The notes under the pieces were generated by a model, which worked only from the letters and a program-made list of their open reading frames with translations, was not told the DNA's origin and did not search any database. Positions 38,505 to 48,271 of a stretch of 64,000 nucleotides of DNA are shown here, piece by piece (within the stretch, counting starts at the first letter, position 1; the number at the start of each line of letters is the position of its first letter). This stretch comes from Pseudoduganella lurida (GTDB lineage Bacteria > Pseudomonadota > Gammaproteobacteria > Burkholderiales > Burkholderiaceae_D). The stretch lies in assembly GCF_007830455.1 (NCBI RefSeq), contig NZ_VLLB01000007.1, positions 1 through 64,000 of the forward strand. Reading direction: 5' to 3'. The translations under genes and the position numbers were made by a program.

Positions 38505-39653
38505 ATGAAAATCACCAAGCTCACGCTGTACCGTGTTCCGCCGCGCTGGATGTTCCTGAAGATCGAGACCGATGAAGGCGTGACCGGCTGGGGCGAACCC
38601 GTGATCGAAGGGCGCGCGCGCACCGTCGAGGCGGCGGTCAACGAGCTGACGGACTACCTGGTCGGCCAGGATCCATGCCGCATCAACGACCTGTGGCAGG
38701 TGATGTACCGGGGCGGCTTCTACCGCGGCGGGCCGATCATGATGAGCGCGATCGCCGGCGTGGACCAGGCGCTGTGGGACATCAAGGGCAAGCTGCTGGG
38801 CGTGCCCGTCTACGAGCTGCTGGGCGGCCGCGTGCGGGACAGGATGAAGATGTACAGCTGGGTGGGCGGCGACCGGCCGGCTGAAGTCATCGAAGGCATC
38901 CACACGCTGCGCGAGATCGGCATCGATACCTTCAAGCTCAATGGCACGGAGGAGCTGGGCATCGTCGACACGGCGGCCAAGGTGGATGCCGCCGTCGGCC
39001 GCATCGCACAGATCCGCGATGCGTTCGGCAAGACGATCGAATTCGGCATCGACTTCCATGGCCGCGTGGCCGCGCCGATGGCGAAGGTGTTGTTGCGCGA
39101 GCTGGAGCCGTTCCGGCCCCTGTTCGTGGAAGAGCCGGTGCTGCCGGAGCAGGCCGAGTACTACCCGCGCCTGGCCGAAGCCACGGCGATTCCGCTGGCG
39201 GCCGGCGAACGCATGTTCTCGCGCTTCGAGTTCAAGCACGTGTTCCGGCGTGGCGGCATCGCCATCGTGCAGCCCGACCTGTCCCACGCCGGTGGCATCA
39301 CGGAGTGCGTGAAGATCGCCTCGATGGCCGAAGCGTACGACGTGGCGTTCGCGCCGCACTGTCCGCTCGGTCCCGTGGCGCTGGCGGCCTGCCTGCAGGT
39401 GGACTTCGTGGCGCACAACGCCGTGCTGCAGGAGCAGAGCATGGGCATCCACTACAACAAGGGCGCGGAGCTGTTCGATTACGTGCTCAATCCCGAAGAC
39501 TTCGTCATCACCGATGGCTATTTCCCGCCGCTGCCCAAGCCGGGCCTGGGCGTGATCGTCGACGAGGAGCGCGTGATCGCGGCGAGCCGGAATGCGCCGG
39601 ACTGGCGCAATCCCGTGTGGCGCCATCCCGACGGCAGCGTGGCGGAGTGGTGA
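38505..39653 (+). CDS. dgoD: D-galactonate dehydratase
   Basis: A 382-aa enolase-superfamily enzyme (mandelate racemase group) converting D-galactonate to 2-keto-3-deoxygalactonate. N-terminal [20 protein letters not shown] and the metal-ligand region GIDFHGRV ... FVEEPV ... AAGERMFS match DgoD; the catalytic His lies in [10 protein letters not shown]. First gene of the galactose locus; its stop overlaps dgoK. The step links periplasmic galactose release to central metabolism. Confidence 0.95.
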   Translation: MKITKLTLYRVPPRWMFLKIETDEGVTGWGEPVIEGRARTVEAAVNELTDYLVGQDPCRINDLWQVMYRGGFYRGGPIMMSAIAGVDQALWDIKGKLLGVPVYELLGGRVRDRMKMYSWVGGDRPAEVIEGIHTLREIGIDTFKLNGTEELGIVDTAAKVDAAVGRIAQIRDAFGKTIEFGIDFHGRVAAPMAKVLLRELEPFRPLFVEEPVLPEQAEYYPRLAEATAIPLAAGERMFSRFEFKHVFRRGGIAIVQPDLSHAGGITECVKIASMAEAYDVAFAPHCPLGPVALAACLQVDFVAHNAVLQEQSMGIHYNKGAELFDYVLNPEDFVITDGYFPPLPKPGLGVIVDEERVIAASRNAPDWRNPVWRHPDGSVAEW

Positions 39654-40609
39654 TGGCAATGGTGAACGGCGCGGCACTGATCGGCGTCGACTGGGGCAGC
39701 ACCAGCCTGCGCGCCTGGCTGATCGCGGCGGATGGCACCGTGCTGGCGGAACGCACGGCGGAGCAGGGCGCGTCCACCTTGTCCGGCCACGCTGCGTTCA
39801 CGGCCGCCTTCGATGAAGTCACCGGCGCATGGCACGCTGCGCATCCGAGGCTGCCCGTGATCGCCTGCGGCATGGTCGGCAGCACGCACGGCTGGCGGGA
39901 CGTGCCGTATGCGCCTTGTCCCGCCGGTGCCGCCGCGCTGGCCGCCGGCCTGCAGCGGCCGCAGGACGGTCCGCACATCGTGCCCGGCGTGCTGTTCGAC
40001 GGGGCCGGCCTGCCGCCGGACGTGATGCGCGGCGAGGAAACGCAGATCGTCGGCGCGCTGCACCTGCACGAGACGCTGCGGGCAGCGAGCTGCATCGTCT
40101 TGCCCGGCACGCACTCGAAATGGACGCAGGTGCGCGATGAACAAATCGTGCGCTTCGCCACCCACATGACGGGCGAGCTGTACGCCGTGCTGCGCCAGCA
40201 TTCGGTGCTGGGGCGGCTGATGCCGAAGGACGCCGGGCCGGATCCGGACGCCTTCGTGCAGGGCGTGGATGCCGCGCGCGATCATGGCGACCTGGGCCTG
40301 CCGCACCAGCTGTTCGCGGCGCGCAGCCTGGGCGTCACGCACAAGCTGCCGCATGCCGCGCTGGCCGATTACCTCTCCGGCCTCCTGATCGGCCACGAGC
40401 TGCACGCCGGCCTGCAATGGCGCGCCGCGGCCGGATTGAATGCGAAGCCGCTGGCGCTGGTCGGCGCCACGAAGCTGTGCGCCCGCTACCAGCTGGCTCT
40501 GCAGCGTTTCGGCATTCCCACCGACCTGGTACTGGACAACACGGCCCCCGCCGGCCTGCTGGCGCTGGCCCGCCAGGCCGGCCTGCTGCAAAAGGAAGAC
40601 CATGACTGA
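39653..40609 (+). CDS. dgoK: 2-dehydro-3-deoxygalactonokinase
   Basis: A 318-aa DgoK-family kinase phosphorylating KDGal to KDPGal. N-terminal IGVDWGSTSLRAWLI is the phosphate-binding region; CGMVGSTHGWRDVPYAPCPAG and LPGTHSKWTQV are family signatures. ATG39653 overlaps the dgoD stop (TGATG); the open frame continues upstream inside dgoD but lacks similarity. It overlaps the dgoA start by 8 bp. Confidence 0.95.
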   Translation: MAMVNGAALIGVDWGSTSLRAWLIAADGTVLAERTAEQGASTLSGHAAFTAAFDEVTGAWHAAHPRLPVIACGMVGSTHGWRDVPYAPCPAGAAALAAGLQRPQDGPHIVPGVLFDGAGLPPDVMRGEETQIVGALHLHETLRAASCIVLPGTHSKWTQVRDEQIVRFATHMTGELYAVLRQHSVLGRLMPKDAGPDPDAFVQGVDAARDHGDLGLPHQLFAARSLGVTHKLPHAALADYLSGLLIGHELHAGLQWRAAAGLNAKPLALVGATKLCARYQLALQRFGIPTDLVLDNTAPAGLLALARQAGLLQKEDHD

Positions 40610-41222
40610 CCTGTTCGACACCGCCTTCAATCACCTGCCGCTGGTAGCCATCCTGCGCGGCCTGCAGCCAACCGAGGCCGAAGGCATCGGCGCCGCGCTG
40701 TACGATGCGGGCTTCCGCATCATCGAGGTGCCGCTGAATTCACCGCAGCCATTCGACTCCATCGAAAAGCTGGCGCGCAGCCTGCCGGCCGATGCCATCA
40801 TCGGCGCCGGCACGGTGCTCGATACTGAAGCCGTGGCGCAGGTGCGCGATGCCGGCGGCAGGATCATCGTGATGCCCCATGCGGACCTGGACGTGATCCG
40901 CGCGGCGAAAGCGGCCGGCATGGTCTGCGTGCCCGGCGTGGCCACGCCCACCGAAGCCTTCGCCGCCCGCCAGGCCGGTGCCGATGCCCTGAAACTGTTC
41001 CCCGCGGAGCTGGTCACGCCGGCCATCGTGCGGGCCCTGCGGGCCGTGCTGCCGAAAGAACTGCGGCTGCTGCCCGTCGGCGGCATCACGCCGGACAATA
41101 TGGCGGAGTACCGCGCCGCGGGCGTGGCCGGCTTCGGCCTCGGTTCCGCGCTGTACAAGCCGGGCATGGATGCGGCCACGGTGGGCGCCAATGCGCGCCG
41201 CTTCGCCGCGGCCTGGGGCTGA
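40602..41222 (+). CDS. dgoA: 2-dehydro-3-deoxy-6-phosphogalactonate aldolase
   Basis: A 206-aa class-I aldolase of the KDPG/KDPGal type that gives pyruvate plus glyceraldehyde-3-phosphate. Active-site Glu in RIIEVPLNSP, Schiff-base Lys in DALKLFPAE, and the phosphate loop VGGITPDNM are present. The LNSP sequence is typical of DgoA over Eda. Starts inside the dgoK end. Confidence 0.95.
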   Translation: MTDLFDTAFNHLPLVAILRGLQPTEAEGIGAALYDAGFRIIEVPLNSPQPFDSIEKLARSLPADAIIGAGTVLDTEAVAQVRDAGGRIIVMPHADLDVIRAAKAAGMVCVPGVATPTEAFAARQAGADALKLFPAELVTPAIVRALRAVLPKELRLLPVGGITPDNMAEYRAAGVAGFGLGSALYKPGMDAATVGANARRFAAAWG

Positions 41223-41295
41223 ATCGGCCAGCCGGCAATGGAACCACAAGCAGCACGAACAAGCCGCACGAACAAGCCGCACTACAGGAGACCCC

Positions 41296-43746
41296 ATGAA
41301 GCACCATCACACCAGCGCACTGGCGCTGGCGCTGGCCTGCGCCGCCTTCGGCAGCCACGCACAGCAGACCATCACGGTCGACGCGGCCGCACCGGCCGGC
41401 GATCCCGCCACCGGCTACCTGAAACTGGGCACCGCGAAGTCGTCCACCGGCCAGATTCTGGGCGTGAACAACCGTTACCTGACCCTGGACGGCAAGCCGT
41501 GGATGCCCGTGATGGGCGAGTTCCACTACACGCGCAGCCCGGCCGACACGTGGGAAGCGGAACTGGCGAAGATGAAGGCGGCCGGCATCACGGCCGTGGC
41601 CAGCTACGTGATCTGGAACCACCACGAAGCGCAGAACGGCGTATTCGACTGGAAGGGCAACCGCGACCTGAAACGCTTCCTGCAGCTGTGCCGGAAAGTC
41701 GGCCTGAAAGCCGTCGTGCGCATCGGCCCGTGGGCGCATGCGGAGGTGCGCTACGGCGGCATCCCGGACTGGGTGGTGAACGGCATGCGCACGCGCGGCA
41801 ACGATCCCCAGTACCTGCGCTACGTCACGCGCCTGTACCGGCAGATCGGCCTGCAGCTGAAGGGCGAGTTGTGGAAGGATGGCGGCCCGGTGATCGGCAT
41901 CCAGCTGGAAAACGAATACAACCTGGTGGGGCCGGGGCAGGGCGCGGAACATATCTCGATGCTGAAAAAACTGGCGATCGATGCCGGCATGGATGCGCCG
42001 CTATACACCGTCACCGGCTGGGACGGGGCGCAGTACCCGTCCGGCGAAGTCACGCCCGTCTTTGGCGGCTACCCCGATGAACCGTGGGCGGCGTCCAGCA
42101 CCGAACTGCCGCCGAAGGAGACTTACGCGTTCCGCTTCGACAGCCGCGTCAGCGGTGATCTCGGCGCGCAGACCAAGTCGCATGGCCGCGGCACGGCCGA
42201 ATCGGACATCGACAGGACGCCGTTCCTGGGTGCCGAATACGGTGCCGGCCTGCCGTTCATGTACCGCCGCCGCCCCGTGGTGTCGCCGGACGATATCGCC
42301 TCGATGCTGCCAGTGCAGCTGGGCTCCGGCGTGAACCTGATGGGCTACTACATGTTCCACGGCGGTCGCAATCCGCAGGGCGGCACCACGCTGGAGGAAA
42401 GCACGCTGTCCGGCGGCTACAACGACACGCCGGCGATCAGCTACGACTTCCAGGCGCCGCTCGGGCCGGACGGCCAGCAGCGCGCCGTGCTGACCTACCT
42501 GCGCCCGTTCCACCACTTCATCAACGACTTCGGCAGCCGCCTGGCGCCGATGACGGTGCGCAAACCCGATACCACGCCGAGCGGCCCGACGGACCTGAAG
42601 ACGCCCCGCGTGGCCGTGCGCAGTGCGGGCGACAGCGCCTTCGTCTTCGTGAACAACCACGTGCGCCAGTATGCGCTGCCCACGCAGTCGCTGCGCTTCA
42701 ACGTGAAGCTGGCCGGCGGCGCGGTGGCCTTCCCGCGCCGTGCGGTGGACGTGCCGAACGGCGCCTATTTCATCTGGCCCGTGAACTTCGACCTGGACGG
42801 CACGCGCCTGCGCTACGCCACGGCGCAGCCGGTGGCCCGCCTGGATGGCGGTGCGGACGGCATCACCTATGTGTTCGCGGCCAGCGGCAGGATTCCCGTC
42901 GAGCTGGCGCTGGAAGACACCGGTGCCGCCATCGAGACGCGCGCCCACAAGAGCATCGAAGGCGGCGCGACGATCGTCGACGGCATCGAGCCGGGCACCC
43001 TGCGCGCACTGACGATCCGCCGCGCCGGCGGCCGTCCCGTGCACGTGCTGGTGCTCGATGCCGAGCAGGCGCGCCAGCTGGCCATCGGCGACTTTGGCGA
43101 AAAGGGCGGCCAGCGCCGCCTGGTGCTGACCAACCAGCAGGCCTGGTTCGACGGCGGCAAGCTGCAACTGCGTTCGGTGGGCGCCAACAACCTGCGTTTC
43201 GCGGTGTACCCGGCACTGAAACAGACGCCCAAGGCGACGACCGTCCTGCGCGCGGCCGGCAACGACGGCATCTTCCAGGCCTTCGAAGCCACGCTGCCGG
43301 CGAAGCACCTGCAGGCGGGCTTCACGCCGCTGCGCGAAGCGACCGACGCGCCACCGATCCAGAAGGGCGGCTTCGCAAAAGCGGCGCTGCAGCCGATTCC
43401 GGAAGCGTGGCGCACCGCCGCGGCCTGGAAGATCACGCTGCCGGCGGATGCCCTCAAGGATGTCGACGACGCGCTGCTGCGCATCGACTTTACCGGCGAC
43501 ATGGCCCGCCTGTTCGACGGCACGCGCCTGGCGGACGACTGGTATTACAGCGGCTACGGCTGGGAAGTGGGCCTGAAGGGGCTGGCCCAGCGTAACGAAC
43601 TGTCACTCGCGGTGCTGCCATTGCGCGCCGATGCGCCGGTCTACCTGCCGAAGGAAGGCCGGCCGGCGTTCTCTGGGAAACAACAGTTGGTTCATTTGAA
43701 CAAGTTATATCTGACGCCAGTGTATAAAATCACGGTTTCGCCGTAA
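41296..43746 (+). CDS. secreted GH35 beta-galactosidase
   Basis: An 816-aa glycoside hydrolase with a Sec signal (SALALALACAAFGSHAQQ). The GH35 motif DGGPVIGIQLENEYN is near 195-208, and FLGAEYGAGLPFMY near 312-325 is a candidate nucleophile region. A long C-terminal part is beta-rich. It should release galactose from oligosaccharides in the periplasm or outside. ACAGGAG precedes ATG41296. Sits 73 bp after dgoA and just before the TonB-dependent receptor, so import, hydrolysis and catabolism are co-encoded. Confidence 0.93.
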   Translation: MKHHHTSALALALACAAFGSHAQQTITVDAAAPAGDPATGYLKLGTAKSSTGQILGVNNRYLTLDGKPWMPVMGEFHYTRSPADTWEAELAKMKAAGITAVASYVIWNHHEAQNGVFDWKGNRDLKRFLQLCRKVGLKAVVRIGPWAHAEVRYGGIPDWVVNGMRTRGNDPQYLRYVTRLYRQIGLQLKGELWKDGGPVIGIQLENEYNLVGPGQGAEHISMLKKLAIDAGMDAPLYTVTGWDGAQYPSGEVTPVFGGYPDEPWAASSTELPPKETYAFRFDSRVSGDLGAQTKSHGRGTAESDIDRTPFLGAEYGAGLPFMYRRRPVVSPDDIASMLPVQLGSGVNLMGYYMFHGGRNPQGGTTLEESTLSGGYNDTPAISYDFQAPLGPDGQQRAVLTYLRPFHHFINDFGSRLAPMTVRKPDTTPSGPTDLKTPRVAVRSAGDSAFVFVNNHVRQYALPTQSLRFNVKLAGGAVAFPRRAVDVPNGAYFIWPVNFDLDGTRLRYATAQPVARLDGGADGITYVFAASGRIPVELALEDTGAAIETRAHKSIEGGATIVDGIEPGTLRALTIRRAGGRPVHVLVLDAEQARQLAIGDFGEKGGQRRLVLTNQQAWFDGGKLQLRSVGANNLRFAVYPALKQTPKATTVLRAAGNDGIFQAFEATLPAKHLQAGFTPLREATDAPPIQKGGFAKAALQPIPEAWRTAAAWKITLPADALKDVDDALLRIDFTGDMARLFDGTRLADDWYYSGYGWEVGLKGLAQRNELSLAVLPLRADAPVYLPKEGRPAFSGKQQLVHLNKLYLTPVYKITVSP

Positions 43747-43779
43747 TTTTTGTTCAAATTGTTCAACGTTGGAGACAGT

Positions 43780-46455
43780 ATGAGTTTCAATCAGTACCCC
43801 GGCCGCCGCCACGCCATCGCGATCGCCTGCGCCCTGTGCGCACTGCCCGCCCTGGCCCAGACCACCGGCGCGGCCGACAACGCAGCGACTGCAGCAGACA
43901 CCACCCCGGTCGCCGCGGAACAGCAGGTCGTCGTCACCGGCATGCGTGCCAGCCTGCAGAAAGCCCAGGACCTGAAGCGCAATGCCGACCAGGTCGTCGA
44001 TTCCATCGTGGCCGACGATATCGGCAAGCTGCCCGATTCCAACGTGGCCGAAGCGCTGCAGCGCATCACCGGCGTGCAGATCTCGCGTTCGCGCGGCGAA
44101 GGCGACCGCGTGCAGATCCGCGGCCTGTCGCAGACCCAGACGCTGGTCAACGGCCGTTCCATCTTCACGGCCGGCAAGGAACGCGGTCTGTCGTTCCAGG
44201 ACGTGCCGTCCGAGCTGCTGGCCGGCGCCGACGTTTACAAAACCCCGACCGCCGAACAGGTGGAAGGCGGCATCGGCGGCCTGATCGACCTGCGCATGCG
44301 CCGGCCGTTCGATTTCGCCGGCTTCAAGGTGGCCGGTACCGTGAAGGCCACGGACGCCGACTACGCCGACAAGCGCAATGGCGAAGGCTCCCTGCTGGTC
44401 AGCAACCGCTGGAAATCCGGCGGCCAGGACTTCGGCGCGCTGCTCAGCGTTGCGCACCAGAAGCGCAACTACCGTTCGGACACGCAGGAACTGGGCGCAC
44501 CGGCCCAGCTGGCGGACGGCTCCGGCGCCTATGCGCCGATCGGCGCCTGGTACTCGTATGAGCTGGGCGAGCGCGAACGCACCGGCGTGAACGCTTCGCT
44601 GCAATGGCGTCCGTCCCGCGAACTGGAGCTGTACGCGGATGCCGCCTACACGAAGCTGGAAACCACCACCGACACCTACGGCTACTACGCGTCGCCGTAC
44701 TGGCCGAACTGGACTGCCGCAACCAACGCCGGCGCCCTGTGGCCGCGCGGCGCCGTCACCACGCAGAACGGCAATGTCACGAAAGGCACCTTCTACGGCG
44801 CCGACACGACGACCTCCGGCTACATCGGCGACAACGACACGAAGACGCGCCAGCTGGCCATCGGCGGCCGCTGGAAGTCCGGCGACTGGACCGTCAAGTC
44901 GGAACTGGGCTACACGAAGAGCGATTTCGCCCGCGTGTACCAGGAAGTGCGCCTGGGCGCCTCGACCAGCAGCCCGGCCTTCACGTATGACCTGACGACG
45001 GACATCCCGTCCGCCTACCCGGAGCTCTCGAACCCGAACGACCTGCTGACGCCATCGCAGTACTGGGCCAGCAAGGCGCTGTACTTCCGCCAGAAGAACG
45101 ACGGTAAAGAGACCGTGTGGCGCGGCGACGTGGAACGCAGCCTCGATTCCACGTTCATCCCCCGCATCAAGGCCGGCGTGCGCTACTCCGACCGCAAGGC
45201 AACCAGCTCGGAAGTGAACACGATCAACGACATCTGGAGCGCTGCCGGCACCGGCGCCGTGGGCGGTGCCGTGGCCGGCCTGGCCAGCCAGATCGGTCCG
45301 ATCCCGTACAACAACCTGCTGGAACGCGAAGGCTACGGCCAGTATCCGAAGCAGTGGCTGTCGATCGCCAACCTGGACTGGCTGCGCAATCCGCAGGCCG
45401 TGCATGACACGCTGGGCCTGACCCTGCCGGGCTTCGATGCGGCGCAGACGTTCGATTTCTCCGAGAAGACCAGCGCCATCTACGGCATGGCCGACTTCGA
45501 GTCCGAACTGATGGGCAAGTCGATCACCGGTAACTTCGGCGTGCGCTACGTGCGTACCAAGACCACGCGCGGCTGGCAGCAGTCGCAGAACGGCACCTAC
45601 GTCCCGCAGCACAACGACACGACGGACGACGACTTCCTGCCGAGCGTGAACATCAAGATGGACGTGACGGACAAGCTGGTGGCCCGCCTGTCGGCCTCGA
45701 AAGTGGTGACGCGGCCGAACTTCGACCAGCTGACCCCGAGCCTGTCGCTGAACGCCAACGACCGCACCGGCTACCTGGGCAACCCGGACCTGCAGCCGCT
45801 GTCGGCACGCCAGCTGGACGGCACGCTGGAGTACTACCTGAGCAAGAGCGACTACGTGTTCGGCGCGGCGTTCTACAAGAAGGTGGACGGCTTCATCCAG
45901 ACCACCACGGGCGACATCCAGTACAGCGGCACCACGTACAGCGTGCGCACGCCGCAGAACGGCCAGGATGGCACCATCAAGGGCCTGGAACTGGGCTACC
46001 AGGGCTTCTTCACGAACCTGCCGGGCATGCTGTCGGGCCTGGGCCTGCAAGCCAACTTCACCTACGTCGACAGCAAGGCGCCGGGTCCGATCCAGGGCCA
46101 GGAAACCACGCTGGAAGGCCTGTCGAAGCAGAGCTACAACATCGTCGGCATGTACGACTGGCAGGACTTCGGCATGCGCCTGGCGTACAACTACCGCGGC
46201 AAGTACCTGTCCGGCACGCAGAACTACTACGTGAACAACGGCGCCACGATGGCGCAGACGGCCACGTACATGGAAGGCTACGGCATGGTCGATGGCTACA
46301 TGAGCTATGCGCTGAACAAGAACCTGAAGGTGGCGTTCGAAGTGAACAACCTGACGCGCAAGTCCCGCCGCAGCTACTACGGCGTGACCGGCACGCCGTT
46401 CGGCCGCTACGTGGATGACCGCCGCTTCGGCATCAGCCTGCAGGCCAATATGTAA
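43780..46455 (+). CDS. TonB-dependent outer-membrane receptor (carbohydrate-uptake type)
   Basis: An 891-aa receptor. Signal peptide (HAIAIACALCALPALAQ), TonB-box-like QQVVVTGMRASLQKAQDLK near 45-63, plug domain NVAEALQRITGVQISRSRGEGDR near 85-107 with IRGL, and a C-terminal strand ending DDRRFGISLQANM. It resembles the Caulobacter/Xanthomonas type of receptors that take up plant-derived sugars. GGAG precedes ATG43780. Its location implies a galactoside ligand. A terminator follows. Confidence 0.93.
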   Translation: MSFNQYPGRRHAIAIACALCALPALAQTTGAADNAATAADTTPVAAEQQVVVTGMRASLQKAQDLKRNADQVVDSIVADDIGKLPDSNVAEALQRITGVQISRSRGEGDRVQIRGLSQTQTLVNGRSIFTAGKERGLSFQDVPSELLAGADVYKTPTAEQVEGGIGGLIDLRMRRPFDFAGFKVAGTVKATDADYADKRNGEGSLLVSNRWKSGGQDFGALLSVAHQKRNYRSDTQELGAPAQLADGSGAYAPIGAWYSYELGERERTGVNASLQWRPSRELELYADAAYTKLETTTDTYGYYASPYWPNWTAATNAGALWPRGAVTTQNGNVTKGTFYGADTTTSGYIGDNDTKTRQLAIGGRWKSGDWTVKSELGYTKSDFARVYQEVRLGASTSSPAFTYDLTTDIPSAYPELSNPNDLLTPSQYWASKALYFRQKNDGKETVWRGDVERSLDSTFIPRIKAGVRYSDRKATSSEVNTINDIWSAAGTGAVGGAVAGLASQIGPIPYNNLLEREGYGQYPKQWLSIANLDWLRNPQAVHDTLGLTLPGFDAAQTFDFSEKTSAIYGMADFESELMGKSITGNFGVRYVRTKTTRGWQQSQNGTYVPQHNDTTDDDFLPSVNIKMDVTDKLVARLSASKVVTRPNFDQLTPSLSLNANDRTGYLGNPDLQPLSARQLDGTLEYYLSKSDYVFGAAFYKKVDGFIQTTTGDIQYSGTTYSVRTPQNGQDGTIKGLELGYQGFFTNLPGMLSGLGLQANFTYVDSKAPGPIQGQETTLEGLSKQSYNIVGMYDWQDFGMRLAYNYRGKYLSGTQNYYVNNGATMAQTATYMEGYGMVDGYMSYALNKNLKVAFEVNNLTRKSRRSYYGVTGTPFGRYVDDRRFGISLQANM

Positions 46456-46466
46456 TTGCGGTATCG

Positions 46467-46499
46467 GCGTGGCGCCTTCGGGTGCCACGCTTTTTTTTT
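46467..46499 (+). terminator. rho-independent terminator after the TonB-dependent receptor
   Basis: GCGTGGC pairs with GCCACGC around GCCTTCGGGT, ending in nine Ts, 12 bp after the stop. It separates dgoD-to-receptor from the SDR-LysR-PPK2 genes, although read-through is possible. Confidence 0.9.
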
Positions 46500-46529
46500 A
46501 TCGGTACGTTCCACATCGAAGGAGGCCCC

Positions 46530-47297
46530 ATGGCGCAGCGTTTGCAGGACAAGGTCGTCATCGTGACGGGCTCCACGCAGGGCATCGGCCGCGCCATCGC
46601 GCGGCTGTTCGTGGCGGAAGGCGCCAGCGTGGTGCTGAACAGCCATGTCGACGACGCGTTCGCGGCACAGGTACGGGCCGAGCTGCCCGCCGGGCTGTAC
46701 GTGACGGCCGATATCTCGCGGCGCGACGAGGTCGAGGCCATGGTGGCGCAGACGATCGCGCGCTTCGGCCGCGTCGATGTCGTCGTCAACAACGCCGGCA
46801 TGAACGTCTTCACCGATCCGCTGCAGATGACGCAGGAGGAGTGGCAGCGCTGCTTTTCCGTCGACCTGGAAGGGGCCTGGAATGTCAGCCGCGCAGCGCT
46901 GCCATCGATGCTGGCGCAGGGTGCCGGCAGCATCGTCAACATCGCTTCCATCCACGGCCACAGGATCATTCCGGGCTGCTTCCCTTATCCGGTCGCGAAG
47001 CATGCGCTGATCGGGCTCACGCGCTCGCTGGGCATCGAGTACGCGGCGCGCGGCATCCGCGTCAATTCCATTTCGCCGGGCCTGATCATGACGGAGAACG
47101 CGCGCGCCTGGCTCGACTCGTTCCCCGATCCGCAGGCCGAATACGAACGGCAGGCGGCGCTGCTGCCCGTCAAGCGCATCGGCGAGCCGGAGGAGGTGGC
47201 CTACACGGCGCTGTTCCTGGCCAGCGACGAAGCGCGCTTCATCAACGCCACGGACATCCTGATTGACGGTGGCAGGTCGCATCTCTACCATGACTGA
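46530..47297 (+). CDS. SDR-family dehydrogenase, candidate D-galactose 1-dehydrogenase
   Basis: A 255-aa classical short-chain dehydrogenase: TGSTQGIGRAIARLF cofactor loop, VVNNAGMNVF, catalytic Ser and Tyr-Lys in IASIHGHRIIPGCFPYPVAKHALI, and C-terminal DGG. The position in the locus and the missing first step (galactose to galactonolactone) make galactose dehydrogenase the best guess; other sugar or steroid substrates remain possible. GGAGG ribosome-binding site before ATG46530. Confidence 0.88.
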   Translation: MAQRLQDKVVIVTGSTQGIGRAIARLFVAEGASVVLNSHVDDAFAAQVRAELPAGLYVTADISRRDEVEAMVAQTIARFGRVDVVVNNAGMNVFTDPLQMTQEEWQRCFSVDLEGAWNVSRAALPSMLAQGAGSIVNIASIHGHRIIPGCFPYPVAKHALIGLTRSLGIEYAARGIRVNSISPGLIMTENARAWLDSFPDPQAEYERQAALLPVKRIGEPEEVAYTALFLASDEARFINATDILIDGGRSHLYHD

Positions 47298-47314
47298 AGC
47301 TTGAAGCTTCCACT

Positions 47315-48271
47315 ATGACCGACCTGCCCTCCGACCGCTTCGTCCGCTCCCACCTCAAGATGCGCCAGCTCGTGCTGCTGGTGGAGCTGGGCCGGCACGG
47401 GTCGATCCTGCATGCGGCGGCGGCCGCGCACCTCACGCAGCCGGCCGCCTCGAAACTCCTCGCCGAACTGGAACATGCGCTGAACGTGCCGCTGTTCGAG
47501 CGGCTGCCGCGCGGCGTGCTGCCCACCTGGTATGGCGAAGTGCTGATCCGACGGGCCGGCGCCGCGCTGGCCGAGATGGATGCCGCGCACCAGGAGGTGA
47601 TGGAGCTGCTCTCCGGCCTGTCCGGCAAGGTGGCCGTCGGCGCCGTGCTCACGCCGTCGACCGGGCTGCTGCCGGATGCGGTCAAGCTCCTCAAGGCGCG
47701 CCATCCGCGCGTGCGCGTCGCCATCTCCGTCGATACCAGCAAGCTGCTGGTGGAGCGGCTGCGCGCCGGCGAACTCGATATCGTCATCGGCCGCGTGCTC
47801 GATGCGCAGGCGGCCGCGGAACTGCACTTCGAACCCGTCACCGACGAACCGCACAGCGTGATTGCCGCCGCTGGCCACCCGCTGGCCGGGCGCACGGACC
47901 TGCGGCTGGCCGACCTGGTGCGCGAACCGTGGATCCTGCCGCCGGCCGGCTCGATCCTGCGCGACCGGCTCGCGGCGCAATTCCTCAATGCCGGCCTGGA
48001 GCCGCCCGCGGAGACGGTCGAGACGCTGGCGCTGCCCGTCATCGTCAATCTGCTGGCCGGCAGCCGCATGGTCGTCGCGCTGCCCCAGGAGCTGGTGCAG
48101 CCTTATCTCGACATGGGGCTCGTCACGGTACTGCCGTACGACCTGGGACTGACGATGGACCTGTATGGTATCGTCACCCGCCGGCAGCACCGGCTGTCGC
48201 CGGGCGCCGAAGCGATGCTGGCCACGCTGCGCGAAGTGACGGCGCAGCGCTACCCCCGAGGAGAACGATGA
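47315..48271 (+). CDS. LysR-family regulator, probable regulator of the galactose locus
   Basis: A 318-aa regulator with N-terminal helix-turn-helix (MRQLVLLVELGRHGSILHAA, THAA-like HLTQPAASKLLAELEHAL) and a periplasmic-binding-type effector domain (KVAVGAVLTPSTGLLPDAV). It is similar to GbpR-type LysR proteins that respond to sugars. It starts 17 bp after the SDR gene and its stop overlaps PPK2. Control of the galactose genes is inferred from position. Confidence 0.9.
   Translation: MTDLPSDRFVRSHLKMRQLVLLVELGRHGSILHAAAAAHLTQPAASKLLAELEHALNVPLFERLPRGVLPTWYGEVLIRRAGAALAEMDAAHQEVMELLSGLSGKVAVGAVLTPSTGLLPDAVKLLKARHPRVRVAISVDTSKLLVERLRAGELDIVIGRVLDAQAAAELHFEPVTDEPHSVIAAAGHPLAGRTDLRLADLVREPWILPPAGSILRDRLAAQFLNAGLEPPAETVETLALPVIVNLLAGSRMVVALPQELVQPYLDMGLVTVLPYDLGLTMDLYGIVTRRQHRLSPGAEAMLATLREVTAQRYPRGER

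Noticed and set aside
43705-46488. Long antisense frame opposite the TonB-dependent receptor
   Set aside because: Low-complexity Arg/Val/His composition and no ribosome-binding site; shadow of the receptor gene.
47929-48267. N-terminal extension of the PPK2 protein
   Set aside because: It lies inside the LysR gene in another frame; the ATGA overlap and normal PPK2 length favour 48268.
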